50,388 nucleotides of DNA from Bacteriovoracales bacterium (GCA_028346125.1 JAOMEV010000018.1:1-50388), one strand, 5' to 3'. Counted from the stretch's first letter, positions 17,075-26,896 are shown. Translations and numbers: made by a program. The notes: generated by a model not told the origin, from the sequence alone.

Positions 17075-18964
17075 TTATTGCTTTTCGGCCTCTTCTTTTT
17101 TTCTCTCTTCAATTGTATCATACTGCAAAATTTTATCACTAATTGTTTCGGCACTCATTTCAAGGTCTTCTTTCCCTTTTTCACGCCCTTTACCACCATA
17201 CTTTTTTAGCTTCTTTTTTAGCTCAGACAAGTACTTCTTCTTAGTATCTTTTACAGCACCCTTTCCATCTTCAGGGCCTGAGGTTATTCCTTTGGCAGTG
17301 GACTCCAATTCTCTTTCAATGGTCCTAATATTAGAGATTTTAACTCTTTCTGTCGCAGTTTCCTCAACATCATCAGCTCGGGTAATGTCGAGAAAACCAG
17401 AAACAATGTTATTAAAATGAAGGAGTTGTGTGTACTCCTTTGCACGAGTTTTTAAACCTATTTCAATTTGGTCAAAAGTTTCCTTTGTATCTTTCAGGTC
17501 AAAATCAATTTCTCCCTTATTCTTTTCCTGAACTTCACGATCTTTTATAAGTTTATTCATTCGACCTACGAGTGCTTTTTTTTCTTTTTCAAATTCATCT
17601 TTCATTTCTTTTCTTATCTCTATTAAATCATCTTCATTAATAAGCTTTACTGACTTTTCATCAAGGTACTTGTTTTTTTGGAGATAATCTTTAACAGCTT
17701 TGTCGTCCAAGTTTTTCAACTTTTCTTCCAGGCCATCAAGCCGAGTTTTATATTCTAAAAGAGCAATATCTTCTTTTTTGGTTGATTCCTTTAAATTGAC
17801 ATATTTTTTGCAAGCTTCGGTAGATTTTTGGATGAAACACTTTTCTTTAAGGTCTTTTACCATTTCATCTGATTTTTCTTTAAATCCGGAATCTTCAAGT
17901 TCTTTTGAAGTTAAACTCGTCATTTCATCGACATCTCCGGCCGACACAACTTTGACTCCTGAGTCTTTAAACTCTATGCCTTTCTTCCCTTCATTTTTAT
18001 AATCTTTTTCAATATTTTTAACCTTAAGAAGGATACGCCTTAATCCTTTAATTGTACTATTAACCAAGCAGGCGGTATCAGAGGTATACTCAAAATCATG
18101 ATCATTTTGATCATTATCTCTTTCTCCGTACCATTTTTTAAGCTCTTTTTTAAAGTCAGTTCCTTCTGGATCATAAACTTTTTTTTGCCGACAAATATTT
18201 TTTATCTGAACAACACATTTATTCCAATGCCCAAAAGCGGCATTCACATCTTTTTTCCCGTCTTTATCGAACTTATTTAGCTTTTTTAAGTTCTCTTCTT
18301 TGAGTTTTTTAATAAGTTCCTGGTTTTTTTCTATATCCGGATCGTATTGAACAAAGCCTACAGTCGTTGCATTGAGGCAATAATTTGAAATAGAGCTTAT
18401 TATATTTTTACTTATTCGCGTTTTATAAAGTTTATTAAACGACGTATGGTCTATCAGAATATCTTTTTTACTGTCTTTTTCGGTTAGACCTTTTAAAAAT
18501 TGCCGTTTTAACTTTTCACTTAAGAAATTTCCTAAGGCCTGAAGGGCCTGGTCTTGAGTCGACTTTTCTTTCTTTTTAACGTCAACAGCTTCAATTCCTA
18601 AGTAAGGTGCCCCTTTATTTTCTTTTCCCTTTTTTTCGATGAGCCCAAGCTTTTCATAATACTTTTTTTTGTCTTCATCTTCTATACCTTCAATCTCACC
18701 TGTTCCTTCCCAAACGCATTGGGAAAGCCTGATCCCCTCTACAGAAACGCCTCTTTTTTCACCATAATATTTTTGGCACCTTTCTATTTTTTTCTTCAAA
18801 GCTGGAATTTTTGACATCTTTTTGAAGAGTCCATCAAAACTCTCCTGACCGTCTTCTTTAATAAAACTCGCAGCGGCAGTTGGTTTAATATCTTTCACCT
18901 GAGAAAAAGTAACTTTTCCAAAAGACAGAAGAAAAAGAGTAATACAAAAGACTATTAAATTCAT
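17075..18964 (-). CDS. Large exported coiled-coil protein, function unknown
   Basis: 629 residues from the ATG at 18964, chosen because AAGGA lies 4-5 nt upstream and a clean signal peptide follows (MNLIVFCITLFLLSFGKVTFSQ). The frame is open 20 codons further up to a TTG without these features. The mature protein is very rich in Lys and Glu. Several Cys lie in the first half (for example CQKYYGE, SNYCLNAT, NICRQKKVYD, TDTACLV-like context), then long helical segments (~380-520: YKTRLDGLEEKLKNLDDKAV). No enzymatic motif is recognised. Style matches the 1,037-residue exported protein at 10280: helical, charged, Cys-dotted, but there is no obvious sequence match. A periplasmic structural or scaffold role is a guess. 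Its upstream region is shared with the divergent fliN. Confidence 0.83.
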   Translation of the reverse strand: MNLIVFCITLFLLSFGKVTFSQVKDIKPTAAASFIKEDGQESFDGLFKKMSKIPALKKKIERCQKYYGEKRGVSVEGIRLSQCVWEGTGEIEGIEDEDKKKYYEKLGLIEKKGKENKGAPYLGIEAVDVKKKEKSTQDQALQALGNFLSEKLKRQFLKGLTEKDSKKDILIDHTSFNKLYKTRISKNIISSISNYCLNATTVGFVQYDPDIEKNQELIKKLKEENLKKLNKFDKDGKKDVNAAFGHWNKCVVQIKNICRQKKVYDPEGTDFKKELKKWYGERDNDQNDHDFEYTSDTACLVNSTIKGLRRILLKVKNIEKDYKNEGKKGIEFKDSGVKVVSAGDVDEMTSLTSKELEDSGFKEKSDEMVKDLKEKCFIQKSTEACKKYVNLKESTKKEDIALLEYKTRLDGLEEKLKNLDDKAVKDYLQKNKYLDEKSVKLINEDDLIEIRKEMKDEFEKEKKALVGRMNKLIKDREVQEKNKGEIDFDLKDTKETFDQIEIGLKTRAKEYTQLLHFNNIVSGFLDITRADDVEETATERVKISNIRTIERELESTAKGITSGPEDGKGAVKDTKKKYLSELKKKLKKYGGKGREKGKEDLEMSAETISDKILQYDTIEERKKEEAEKQ

Positions 18965-19091
18965 CACTTCCTTAATTATAGACGAAAACGCTTTCATCAG
19001 TCTTTTCGGTTCTTTTTCGATCAAAATGAAGCCAAAATATAGACCTAACTCAATAAAATTTAGTGTAAAATAAAAAGAAGGAGGCCCTTTT

Positions 19092-19433
19092 ATGGAAAAA
19101 GAAGACGACTTTTTAGACGAACCTTCATCACCCGCTAAGAAAAGCGACAGTGATGAGTTTGAGGGAAGAAGACTTGTTGACCTCTCTCTACTTCACAACG
19201 TCCCCCTAAATATTATTGTGGAGTTAGGAAGGACAGATCTTAATGTTAAAGACCTTCTCACTCTTCATGTGGGGTCTACAATTGAACTCAATAAACTTGC
19301 AGGTGAACCCTTAGAGTTTATAATCAGTGATCGTATAGCTGCGAAAGGTGAAGTCGTTGTTCTTAACGAAAAGTTTGCACTACGTCTGACGGATATCATT
19401 GATCCTCTGGCAAGTGAGAGAGAACAGCCTTAA
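19092..19433 (+). CDS. fliN: FliN-family flagellar motor switch protein
   Basis: 113 residues. The C-terminal ~75 residues are the SpoA/FliN domain: LLHNVPLNIIVELGRTDLNV, LLTLHVGSTIELNKLAGEPL and GEVVVLNEKFALRLTDI are textbook FliN blocks. FliN is part of the cytoplasmic C-ring, where with FliM and FliG it switches rotation and binds export cargo. The first ~30 residues are acidic and Ser-rich and probably disordered, as in many FliN. AAGGAGG is 7 nt before the ATG. No other flagellar structural gene is in the window, so this copy stands apart from a flagellar operon. Its stop overlaps that of the convergent hydrolase by 3-4 bp. Confidence 0.93.
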   Translation: MEKEDDFLDEPSSPAKKSDSDEFEGRRLVDLSLLHNVPLNIIVELGRTDLNVKDLLTLHVGSTIELNKLAGEPLEFIISDRIAAKGEVVVLNEKFALRLTDIIDPLASEREQP

Positions 19434-20659
19434 TGGGCTTGAGTGACGTCATTTTTGCCATAGACCTGGACCAATAAACGATCAAACCACAATAACCTTT
19501 TATATCCAAAGTGACCTCCCGAAGGAAGGGCCATCAAGTGAGGACTATCAATAAGCTTTGAATCTATACCGTCATTGATAACATCGTCTTCCGATGAAAG
19601 AATACGAATCTCACTATGACCATTTTTGATCGCCTTAAAGACCCAGTGTGAAAGCATTCTTTCCTGGCCTAATCGAAATTTTTTAAGTCCCTCTAAGTCA
19701 ATTAAAGAAAAGCCCTTATCAAATGTAAGGTCTTCAAAAAATTTCCTTCTCCCAAGTAAACTTTCGGGAATCTCTAACTTTTTAACATCTTTGTCGTAAG
19801 CAATTAACATTTTTTTTAAAAAAGCTTTAAATCCGTAGTCAGCAAAAACGGCCAAAGATTTTTCTTTAAGTCTTTCTGTTATTTCAGCTTCTTTTTCAAT
19901 TTTTTTAATTTGAAAGGCCGTTAAAGCATAACTGGGTAAATTTCCATATGTTTCATCTTTTTTCGCTTCATGTAGTAAATTATCTAGTCTTTCAAAGGCC
20001 CTAATAAAATCAAAAGGTGGTGAATAGACATGAAGGCCTTTATTAAATAATGGCATTTTTGCTTCCGAGTCTAGTGCATACATGACCGTGCCTAAAAAAC
20101 CCCCATAGCTTTGACCAAAAAGAATGACATCATTGTTTACTTTTCCTTTTTTGAATAAGTCAGAATGAATTTCTTTAATGGCCTCATAATAGGCCTTGGC
20201 CTGGGTTTTGGCATCAAAAAATGAAAACTTAGGCCCTCTAGAAATTAAACAATCGCACATAAAGTTTTCAAATGAAATAACTCTGTATCCTAAACGAATA
20301 AATCTTTTATGAAAGTTTTTTGTTATGGGTGAAAAAAGCTTTGCAAAAGACCCTGCAACAAATACCAGAAGCGGCCTTTTTTGTTTATCGCCTCTTTCTT
20401 CACCTAAAAGATAAGGAATCTTTCCATCTTTAAAATAAGAAGTGGAGATAAAATGTTTTCTAATTTTATTATTTTTTTTTATAGGAAGACTATAATGAAC
20501 TTCAGACAACTGAGATTGTATCGACAATATATAAGGATCTGTGATGAGAGGTTTGTAGCTCTTAAGAAGTTCTTTCTCATTGGCGGGCCAACCAGACGCC
20601 GAGACAACATTTAGAGTAAAAAAATAGTAAAGGCACACTAGCAAAAACTTAATTTTCAT
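19430..20659 (-). CDS. Exported alpha/beta-hydrolase-fold protein
   Basis: 409 residues with a signal peptide (1-21, MKIKFLLVCLYYFFTLNVVSAS). The core has an alpha/beta-hydrolase signature: LLVFVAGSFA (~97-106, oxyanion strand), nucleophile elbow GQSYGG with Ser184, a late Asp region ILSSEDDVIND (~353-363) and His in LPSGGHFGY (~386). All three triad members are thus plausible and in the right order. CDC at 135-137 could form a disulfide. Substrate (lipid, ester or peptide) is not deducible. It acts in periplasm or outside. It ends in the last codons of fliN on the other strand. No obvious operon partner; upstream lies the separately promoted sensor kinase. Confidence 0.82.
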   Translation of the reverse strand: MKIKFLLVCLYYFFTLNVVSASGWPANEKELLKSYKPLITDPYILSIQSQLSEVHYSLPIKKNNKIRKHFISTSYFKDGKIPYLLGEERGDKQKRPLLVFVAGSFAKLFSPITKNFHKRFIRLGYRVISFENFMCDCLISRGPKFSFFDAKTQAKAYYEAIKEIHSDLFKKGKVNNDVILFGQSYGGFLGTVMYALDSEAKMPLFNKGLHVYSPPFDFIRAFERLDNLLHEAKKDETYGNLPSYALTAFQIKKIEKEAEITERLKEKSLAVFADYGFKAFLKKMLIAYDKDVKKLEIPESLLGRRKFFEDLTFDKGFSLIDLEGLKKFRLGQERMLSHWVFKAIKNGHSEIRILSSEDDVINDGIDSKLIDSPHLMALPSGGHFGYKRLLWFDRLLVQVYGKNDVTQAH

Positions 20660-20797
20660 AGTTCCCCACTCGCAAATTTAAAAACCTTTTTTATCAATAA
20701 TTTGGTTCTCAGGCAAGGGGCCGGTTTCTTACTTTTTTGGATTTAAGTGGATAGGTTTGGGGACCAGGAATATACGAAGTTAAATATATTAGAGATT

Positions 20798-23509
20798 TTA
20801 AATAAGGATAGGTAAATCTATTCTAAATCTAGTTCCTTCATCCAAGGTTGAGGTCACTGTAATACTTCCATCCAAGGCCTCCACTTCATTTTTTATAGCA
20901 TCAAGACCAACTCCACGGCCCGAGAGATCAGTTATATCGTCTTTCGTTGAAAACCCTGGAAGAAATATTAGATTTATCAAACTAGTTTCACTAGCACCCT
21001 CTATTTCCTCTTTGGTTTTCAGACCTTTTTCCAAAACTCTTTCTCTAATTTTGCCGGGATCAATACCCTGCCCATCATCTTCGATATAAATCGAGAAAAC
21101 TTTCTCATTACGTTTAAAAAATGCTCTAATATTGCCTCTTTTTGATTTAGTTTTCTCAATCCTTTCGTCCTCAGATTCGATCCCATGGTCAACCATGTTT
21201 AAAAAAAGATGGACCGAGGAATTAACAAAATTAGTATACTTATTGGTGTCGACTCTTATTTCATCTCCATCAATCTCTAAAAGCACAGATTTCCCCTGCT
21301 TTTCAGCTGCCTTATCAACCAGAAACTTATATTTTAAAAACTTTTCCTTAATATCTGACAAAAGATAATTTTCCTTAATGTGAGCATACATTTCTTCCAA
21401 ATCCCGAAAGTCCCCTTTTGTATCCATTAAGGTAGATATATGAATGGCATGTCCTTCATCAACAAGAAATTTATTAGCAGCTTCAACAATGAGTCGATTC
21501 TTTTTTATAAATTCCTTCAACTCTTTTTCCAAGTTAGCGACGGTTTTTTCTATTTGATTTTCTTCCCCATCTGATATGGCCGATTCAACTTCGTTTATAA
21601 AATAAGTAACAGTTTTTAAACCAAACTGACCATAACGGGCCTTCAAGGTATGAAACTTACGGAAAAGCTCCCTTCTATCTCCTTTTATTTGTTCGTAATC
21701 CTCTAGGAGACTAAAGGAATCATCGATCAAATCTACAAAGTCTAAGGGGTTTTGGAGGCATATTTCAACAAATTCGACTCTTTCCTTATCCATGTCCAGA
21801 AGGTCTCTAAGTCTTTTCTTCTCAGTGTTATCTGAAGCAATCATAATAACCTTATCAATCTTATTTGACTCATCTTCTCTATAAATCGGTCGAAAATCTA
21901 TTTCAATAAAACGTCCCTTTAATCCTTTAAAAAATTTGGGAGCAATTGACTTGAGGTCTTTAAAAGCAAGCCTCCCTATCCAAACGTTTTTAACCCACTT
22001 TTTTAAATTTACCTTTTCTTCCTCAGTACTAAAAAGAATATCCCAAATTTTTATCTCTCTAGACTCAGATTCAAAAAGGTTTGTTTCTAATAAGTCCTGG
22101 GTAATTTTTGTGGCGCCTTCATGTATGACCCCCTCTTTATTAAATGTTAGATAACCTTGATCCAAGTTACCCAAAAGTTGATCCCGTGATTTTTTTTGCT
22201 CATAAGTATGATCCATTATTTGTTCAATACTCATTTTTTCGACTTCCAACTCAAGAGTTTTTTCAGCAACTCTTTTTTCTAAATTCCTTGAGTAATTTTC
22301 CTGAAGTCTCTTTGTTTTTTCCTCCAGCTCAAAGGCACGTTCCTGCATCAAATTAAATCTATCCGCGAGTCCCATTGGTAATAAGATAAGATCAATACCA
22401 TGGCCTATAAGTAAAGCTTTTCTAAAAATCATCGTACTTGGAAGGACTCCAGCAACAACCAAAATGAGAATCATTCCCCCAAGTAATGAAAAAGCAAAAG
22501 CCGCAACAAAATACCTTGCAGGACGGTACCCCATTTTTGTTCTATAAACCCCTGCAAAAAAGATAAGAAAAATAAACAACAGGGGATTCAAAGAAAGAAA
22601 GATAACATTGAAGGAAAAGGGAAGAAAAAAAGAAGAAATAATAAGTATTGTACTTGTTATAACAAAAAATTGATGGGACCAATAGAGTTTAGGGTTTTCT
22701 TTTTTAAGCTTCAAAAACGTTATAGCAAATAAATTAAGAAATAATTGAAACAGTCCTGCAAAAAGGGCCTGCCCATTATTACTAAACCAAGGGTCTTTTG
22801 GAGTTAGATATCTTAAGACGTAACCAAAATCATTGGCCATAAATAAGGCCAATGTTAAAACATAGAGCACATAATTAAGATGAGGCAAGCTTTTCGTGGT
22901 GAAAAAAATCAAAAGGTTTAAAGCGGCCATAGCAATACTAACACCGAAAAATACCCCAAGAAAATAATTCTCCATACTTTCCCGGGTACTTATCTCTTGA
23001 GTTGTTCCGAGAGTTAAATCCATCTGGTTGTCGACGCCTTCTATTTTTAAATAATAGGGACCTGGGATATCTGGGTTAACTTTAAACAAAAAGGCCCTTT
23101 CTTTTATTTCTCGACTTGAAACCGGAAAAAGATCTCCAGTTTTTATTTCGTCCCATCCTTTTAAAGTTTTTCTGTAAAAAGTTACTTTATCTTGGTTGTA
23201 ATAATTAAAAGAAACTAGCCAATCCTTATTTGGACTAGACAAGTTTTTAAGGTAAAAACGGGCCCAATGAACAGATTTAGAAAACCCAAAGTTAGGAACT
23301 TTTTCAAAATTTCTTTTAAACTTTTTAGACCATTCAGGCCGACCCAAGTCTTTTGTTGTGAGAATTCCATCCGGGTCTTCTAAAATATCTATATATTTAC
23401 CCATTTCATAAAATGATTTTTCTTTCTCCAAAACAACAGGTGGACTTTTTGAGTAGGCCCTGTAGCTACCCAAAAAAATTACTAATGAAAAGAGGCAAAA
23501 ATATTTCAT
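20798..23509 (-). CDS. 7TMR-DISM sensor fused to PAS-like, HPt and CheA-type ATPase modules
   Basis: 903 residues. Signal peptide (1-20), an extracytoplasmic beta domain of the 7TMR-DISMED2 kind (~25-165, FGFSKSVHWARFYLKN, GPYYLKIEG), seven membrane helices (~180-385), and a coiled coil (~390-430). A PAS-like segment follows (~440-565, GNLDQGYLTFNKEGVIHEG), then an HPt with phospho-acceptor His620 in FHTLKA. The C-terminal ATPase is CheA-type: N-box NMVDHGIE, EDDGQGID, FLPGFSTKDDITDLSGRGVGLDAI. No CheW-like domain is present. It should autophosphorylate the HPt His and pass phosphate to a separate receiver; no receiver gene is adjacent. A sigma-28-like element lies ~45 bp upstream of the ATG, suggesting motility-linked expression. 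Ligand unknown; 7TMR-DISM proteins often sense carbohydrates or related ligands. Confidence 0.93.
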   Translation of the reverse strand: MKYFCLFSLVIFLGSYRAYSKSPPVVLEKEKSFYEMGKYIDILEDPDGILTTKDLGRPEWSKKFKRNFEKVPNFGFSKSVHWARFYLKNLSSPNKDWLVSFNYYNQDKVTFYRKTLKGWDEIKTGDLFPVSSREIKERAFLFKVNPDIPGPYYLKIEGVDNQMDLTLGTTQEISTRESMENYFLGVFFGVSIAMAALNLLIFFTTKSLPHLNYVLYVLTLALFMANDFGYVLRYLTPKDPWFSNNGQALFAGLFQLFLNLFAITFLKLKKENPKLYWSHQFFVITSTILIISSFFLPFSFNVIFLSLNPLLFIFLIFFAGVYRTKMGYRPARYFVAAFAFSLLGGMILILVVAGVLPSTMIFRKALLIGHGIDLILLPMGLADRFNLMQERAFELEEKTKRLQENYSRNLEKRVAEKTLELEVEKMSIEQIMDHTYEQKKSRDQLLGNLDQGYLTFNKEGVIHEGATKITQDLLETNLFESESREIKIWDILFSTEEEKVNLKKWVKNVWIGRLAFKDLKSIAPKFFKGLKGRFIEIDFRPIYREDESNKIDKVIMIASDNTEKKRLRDLLDMDKERVEFVEICLQNPLDFVDLIDDSFSLLEDYEQIKGDRRELFRKFHTLKARYGQFGLKTVTYFINEVESAISDGEENQIEKTVANLEKELKEFIKKNRLIVEAANKFLVDEGHAIHISTLMDTKGDFRDLEEMYAHIKENYLLSDIKEKFLKYKFLVDKAAEKQGKSVLLEIDGDEIRVDTNKYTNFVNSSVHLFLNMVDHGIESEDERIEKTKSKRGNIRAFFKRNEKVFSIYIEDDGQGIDPGKIRERVLEKGLKTKEEIEGASETSLINLIFLPGFSTKDDITDLSGRGVGLDAIKNEVEALDGSITVTSTLDEGTRFRIDLPILI

Positions 23510-23553
23510 TTACTTCCCATATAGGAAAAATCTAAACTATCTAATCCCCTGAT

Positions 23554-23580
23554 TTATCGGTAAACAAAGGCCCTCAATTA
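23554..23580 (-). promoter_or_regulatory. Sigma-28-like promoter candidate for the 7TMR-DISM kinase
   Basis: Minus strand TAAT, 15 bases, ACCGATAA: two mismatches in twelve to TAAA-N15-GCCGATAA with exact spacing. The -10 ends about 45 bp before the ATG at 23509. Pattern match only. Confidence 0.42.
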
Positions 23581-23715
23581 AATTAATATCCCATAACAGG
23601 CAAATATTATTTGAAAAAATAGGTTACACTATATTTATTTATGGCCTTAGTTTTTATAGTTCTTTTTGTTCAAAATAAAACTATAAAAATGTTTTTACTT
23701 AGGGAGAAAAAGCTT

Positions 23716-25026
23716 ATGAATTCTTACATTAAACTATTACTCTTTAGCTTCATTCTCTACTCCTGTGGGACACCAGTCCCCCAAAAGAAGAAAAAAGACC
23801 CTCCCCCCCCTTCTGGAATTTCCTACCTTAATAAATTAAGAAATAATCTGGGTATGGTTTCTTTAAAGACCAACAAAAAGCTTTCCAATTCCTCAAAAAA
23901 TCATGCTCGCTACCTTACGAAATTTGGCTTTAAAAACCCCCATGTAGAGAAATACACAAATAGTAAACTTTTCACAGGCCATAAAGTAAAGGATAGAGTC
24001 GTCTCTGCAGGATACAAGACAACTTACTCCAGTGAAAATATAACTCAATCACCTACTTTTGATACAAAGTATTTAAAAAATACGATTTCGAAAAGTGATC
24101 AGGCCGTCACAGACCTTATAACGGCGATTTATCATCGTTTTACTTTTTTAGATTATACCTATGATGAAATAGGTTTTGGAAAAGATTCAAATAACTATGT
24201 CTACAACCTAGGTAACTCCCACCTCAACAACCTTTGCTCAAAAAAACAATCCCCAATAAGAGGGAAGTTTTATACAAACCTCTGTAGTGAAAAAGGAAAA
24301 ATGATTAAGGTTGGTCTTAAAAAAAAGGCACTCAACGAGGTCATTAAAAAAAATTCTAAAAGTTATATACTATTCCCTGGGCCTGGATTTAAGAATGTCC
24401 ATCCCGTCTTTTATAATGAAATACCAGATCCCCTACCAGACTTAAATATGAGTGGTAACCCTATTTCGCTCCATTTTGGGCCTCATGTAAAAGATGAGAT
24501 AATAATAACCAGCTTTAGACTAAAAAACGTAAAAACAAATAAGATCATAAAAGTTCGCCAACTTAGCTCAAAAAATGATCCCAACAAACTTTTTCGAAAA
24601 AACTTTTTTGCTTTTTTTCCTCTCCAACGTCTTGACTGGGATACAAAATATTCTGCTCGCTTAATTTATAAGTCATGTTCTTCATGCAAATCAAAAAAAA
24701 GGAATAAAATATTTTGGTCTTTTAAAACAAGAAAATTTAAATACAAAACGCTGACAATAGCTAATCGCAACCCACGGCCTGTTACAATTAAAAATGGAGA
24801 AAAGGTTATGCTTTACTTTAGGCCAGAGAAGCTTAACGAATTAAATAATAGGTTTAGTTTCAAATTTAGGTATTCTAAAAACAAGAAACCCTTAGTTAAG
24901 CTAAAGGCCATCGACTCGAACACTGTGTTCTTTCACGTTAAAAATGCCCCTCCTGGCCAAAAAATTAATATCTTTTATAAAGTTGAAAATAAAAAGAAAC
25001 GACTTATTGTAAAAATTAAGTCCTAA
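23716..25026 (+). CDS. CAP/SCP-domain lipoprotein
   Basis: 436 residues from the ATG at 23716, chosen for GGGAG 9 nt upstream and a lipobox directly behind (MNSYIKLLLFSFILYSCG, lipidated Cys at residue 17). The frame is open 25 codons earlier without a signal. After a Lys/Pro-rich linker a CAP (SCP/PR-1) domain spans ~30-170: YLNKLRNNLGMVSLKTNKKLSNSSKNHARYL-like helix, then SENITQS and the HRFTFLDYTYDEIGFG block. Bacterial CAP proteins are extracytoplasmic and often bind lipids or metals; enzymatic activity is rare. The C-terminal half (~225-436) looks like two beta-sandwich segments (DEIIITSFRLKNV, NRFSFKFRYSKNKKPLVKLKAID). Anchored in a membrane facing the periplasm or exterior. Convergent with the next lipoprotein, 24 bp apart. 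Confidence 0.85.
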   Translation: MNSYIKLLLFSFILYSCGTPVPQKKKKDPPPPSGISYLNKLRNNLGMVSLKTNKKLSNSSKNHARYLTKFGFKNPHVEKYTNSKLFTGHKVKDRVVSAGYKTTYSSENITQSPTFDTKYLKNTISKSDQAVTDLITAIYHRFTFLDYTYDEIGFGKDSNNYVYNLGNSHLNNLCSKKQSPIRGKFYTNLCSEKGKMIKVGLKKKALNEVIKKNSKSYILFPGPGFKNVHPVFYNEIPDPLPDLNMSGNPISLHFGPHVKDEIIITSFRLKNVKTNKIIKVRQLSSKNDPNKLFRKNFFAFFPLQRLDWDTKYSARLIYKSCSSCKSKKRNKIFWSFKTRKFKYKTLTIANRNPRPVTIKNGEKVMLYFRPEKLNELNNRFSFKFRYSKNKKPLVKLKAIDSNTVFFHVKNAPPGQKINIFYKVENKKKRLIVKIKS

Positions 25027-25050
25027 TAAAAAGGGACCATTTAAAAGTTC

Positions 25051-25914
25051 TTATTGTATTAAAAAATCCTTAATCAGCCTTTTCATATGTTCTGGCCCTG
25101 TACCATTAAGCTTGGAGGCCGTTGATAAAAGGTCTTCCTTCATCTCTAAATCACCCTCAAGAAAGGCCTTTTCAAAAGCCTCTAAACTTGACCCCAAGGC
25201 CTTAAGTGACATCTTTTTAAGGTCTTTTCTTGTTATACCTCTATTTTTTTTGATTTTATTAAAGCTTTTGGCCAATTTGGCCAAAAAGAGAGACCTCTCT
25301 TCTGAAAGGCCATAATTTGATGAAATATATTTTCCTAAAGCAAGATCAGTTTCCTTCTCTAAGAAATGACCCAATTTTTCAAGGTCTTTAGTTTCCTTAG
25401 ATCCTTCCTGAAAAACAAGCCCCGAATCACTTCTATAAACCGTTATGTTTGTCGGCCTTTCGTAGGTGTCCCAATAACCATCTGTAACCCAAACTTCCTC
25501 TTGAACATAGCTTTGGCTATTATCGTCATAAACCCACTCATAGCCGTAGTGAGAGGTATCTACCCACTCTGTTACTTCTTCCGTTACTTCTGCTGTCCCT
25601 TTTGTTAAGTCGGAAACAACAGAGCTGCCTGGTAAATGATTTATAAAGGTTGAAAACTCTCCTGAAGTCATTCCCTTCTTATAATTTTTTATGTTATAGG
25701 CGACATATTCACCGGTGCTAGAGTTTTTCAAAACAATAAAACCATCAATTAAACTGTCTTTTTTAACTACACGATAATCATCTCCAGTTAAACTACTCAA
25801 GGCATCTGCAAACTCTCGCTGCCCTTCAAGCTTTCCACCTGGACTATTTTTACAAGAGGATAAAAAAAGGCCCACGAGCATAACAACGAGAGATACTTTA
25901 ATTTTAGAAGTCAT
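25051..25914 (-). CDS. Lipoprotein with Trp/Tyr-rich central segment, function unknown
   Basis: 287 residues. Lipoprotein signal peptide with lipobox LSSC (Cys21). After a short linker, a mixed alpha/beta region (~35-100) is followed by a strikingly aromatic stretch (~115-155: EEVTEWVDTSHYGYEWVYDD, then VWVTDGYWDTYERP), probably beta-hairpins. The last ~100 residues are helical and Lys/Leu-rich (SLFLAKLAKSFNKIKKNRG; MKRLIKDFLIQ at the end). I do not recognise the family. Single gene, convergent with the CAP lipoprotein. Membrane-anchored, extracytoplasmic. Confidence 0.82.
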   Translation of the reverse strand: MTSKIKVSLVVMLVGLFLSSCKNSPGGKLEGQREFADALSSLTGDDYRVVKKDSLIDGFIVLKNSSTGEYVAYNIKNYKKGMTSGEFSTFINHLPGSSVVSDLTKGTAEVTEEVTEWVDTSHYGYEWVYDDNSQSYVQEEVWVTDGYWDTYERPTNITVYRSDSGLVFQEGSKETKDLEKLGHFLEKETDLALGKYISSNYGLSEERSLFLAKLAKSFNKIKKNRGITRKDLKKMSLKALGSSLEAFEKAFLEGDLEMKEDLLSTASKLNGTGPEHMKRLIKDFLIQ

Positions 25915-26109
25915 TTCAAATTCTCTTTTGTAGAGTTAAAAAAGTCATTTAACCACATAAAAGAAGGACTTGAAAACTTTAAATAATTTTAAGCAGGACT
26001 TCTTACAGGAATTTTTTGCATCGCCATCAAATGAAAAGGAAAACATTGCCCCTTTTTTATTAAGGCGCTCTATTTTACCCTATTTTTTTCTGAAACCGAA
26101 AAGCCTTCT

Positions 26110-26895
26110 ATGCTAATCAAAATAAAAATTTTGGGCGCTCTTTTACTCACCATTGTATTTCAATCCGCTCAAGCACTTGCTCAAAAGCCGTCTTTTCTTT
26201 TTTCCACAAAGCTAGAGACCGACTTTAAAGAATACGACCGACAAGACAAAATTTTTAATCTTGGCCTTACTTTGATTGGAAGCTATCCACTGAATAAAAA
26301 GTCCAAGGTTGCCCTTGTCATTCCCTTTTTAAAGTCCTTAGCTGGAACTAGAGAGTTTAAATATCTTGATGCTTCATTAAGCTATAATTACCAATTTTTC
26401 AAAAATATTGACAAGTGGTCTTTGAGTACTGGTCTCATTATCGGTCTTCCCTATAGTGAAGCATCAAGAAACCAAAGCTTTCTCCAAACAAAAATAGGGA
26501 TCACTCCCTCTGTAAGCTATACACTCAATCCAAATCTTAGTTTTTTCGGAAGCAGCTCTTTTATTAAATATTTCCATAGATCAAACACCAATATTTCAGG
26601 GTCTTCAAACAATTCCTTTATTTGGTCATTTACGGGAGGTTTAAGCTATAACTTCAAAAAACACCATTCTATTTCCTTCAACGCTAACTTTCTAAAAATG
26701 ACAACTTACGGAAATAACACGAGAGACCGCTACGCATTTGAAGGGAACTACTCTCATAACTTTTCTAAAAAACTTTCAGGATCCTTAGGGTTTAGTAACA
26801 GTGGGGAGCCACTTGATTACAACGGTGATATCAACACAAAAGTATTTGATGTCAATACGGCCCAAGCATTTGGAAAGGTTTCAATCGCTTTTTAG
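26110..26895 (+). CDS. Outer-membrane beta-barrel protein
   Basis: 261 residues. Signal peptide (1-24, cleavage after AQALA). The mature part is a chain of amphipathic beta strands with alternating hydrophobic residues (FSTKLETDFKEYD, NLGLTLIGSYPL, KVALVIPFL, YLDASLSYNYQF, SLSTGLIIGLPY, ITPSVSYTLN, WSFTGGLSYNF, HSISFNANFLKM). It ends in Phe (GKVSIAF), the standard C-terminal signal for barrel assembly by Bam. About 10-12 strands can be counted. It could be a channel or a structural barrel; no family recognised. Stop is 1 bp from the stop of the convergent protease gene. Confidence 0.84.
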   Translation: MLIKIKILGALLLTIVFQSAQALAQKPSFLFSTKLETDFKEYDRQDKIFNLGLTLIGSYPLNKKSKVALVIPFLKSLAGTREFKYLDASLSYNYQFFKNIDKWSLSTGLIIGLPYSEASRNQSFLQTKIGITPSVSYTLNPNLSFFGSSSFIKYFHRSNTNISGSSNNSFIWSFTGGLSYNFKKHHSISFNANFLKMTTYGNNTRDRYAFEGNYSHNFSKKLSGSLGFSNSGEPLDYNGDINTKVFDVNTAQAFGKVSIAF

Positions 26896-26896
26896 T

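Noticed and set aside
26095..26102. ACCGAAAA before the outer-membrane barrel gene
   Set aside because: Only 8-11 bp from the start codon and no -35 at N15; cannot be the promoter.
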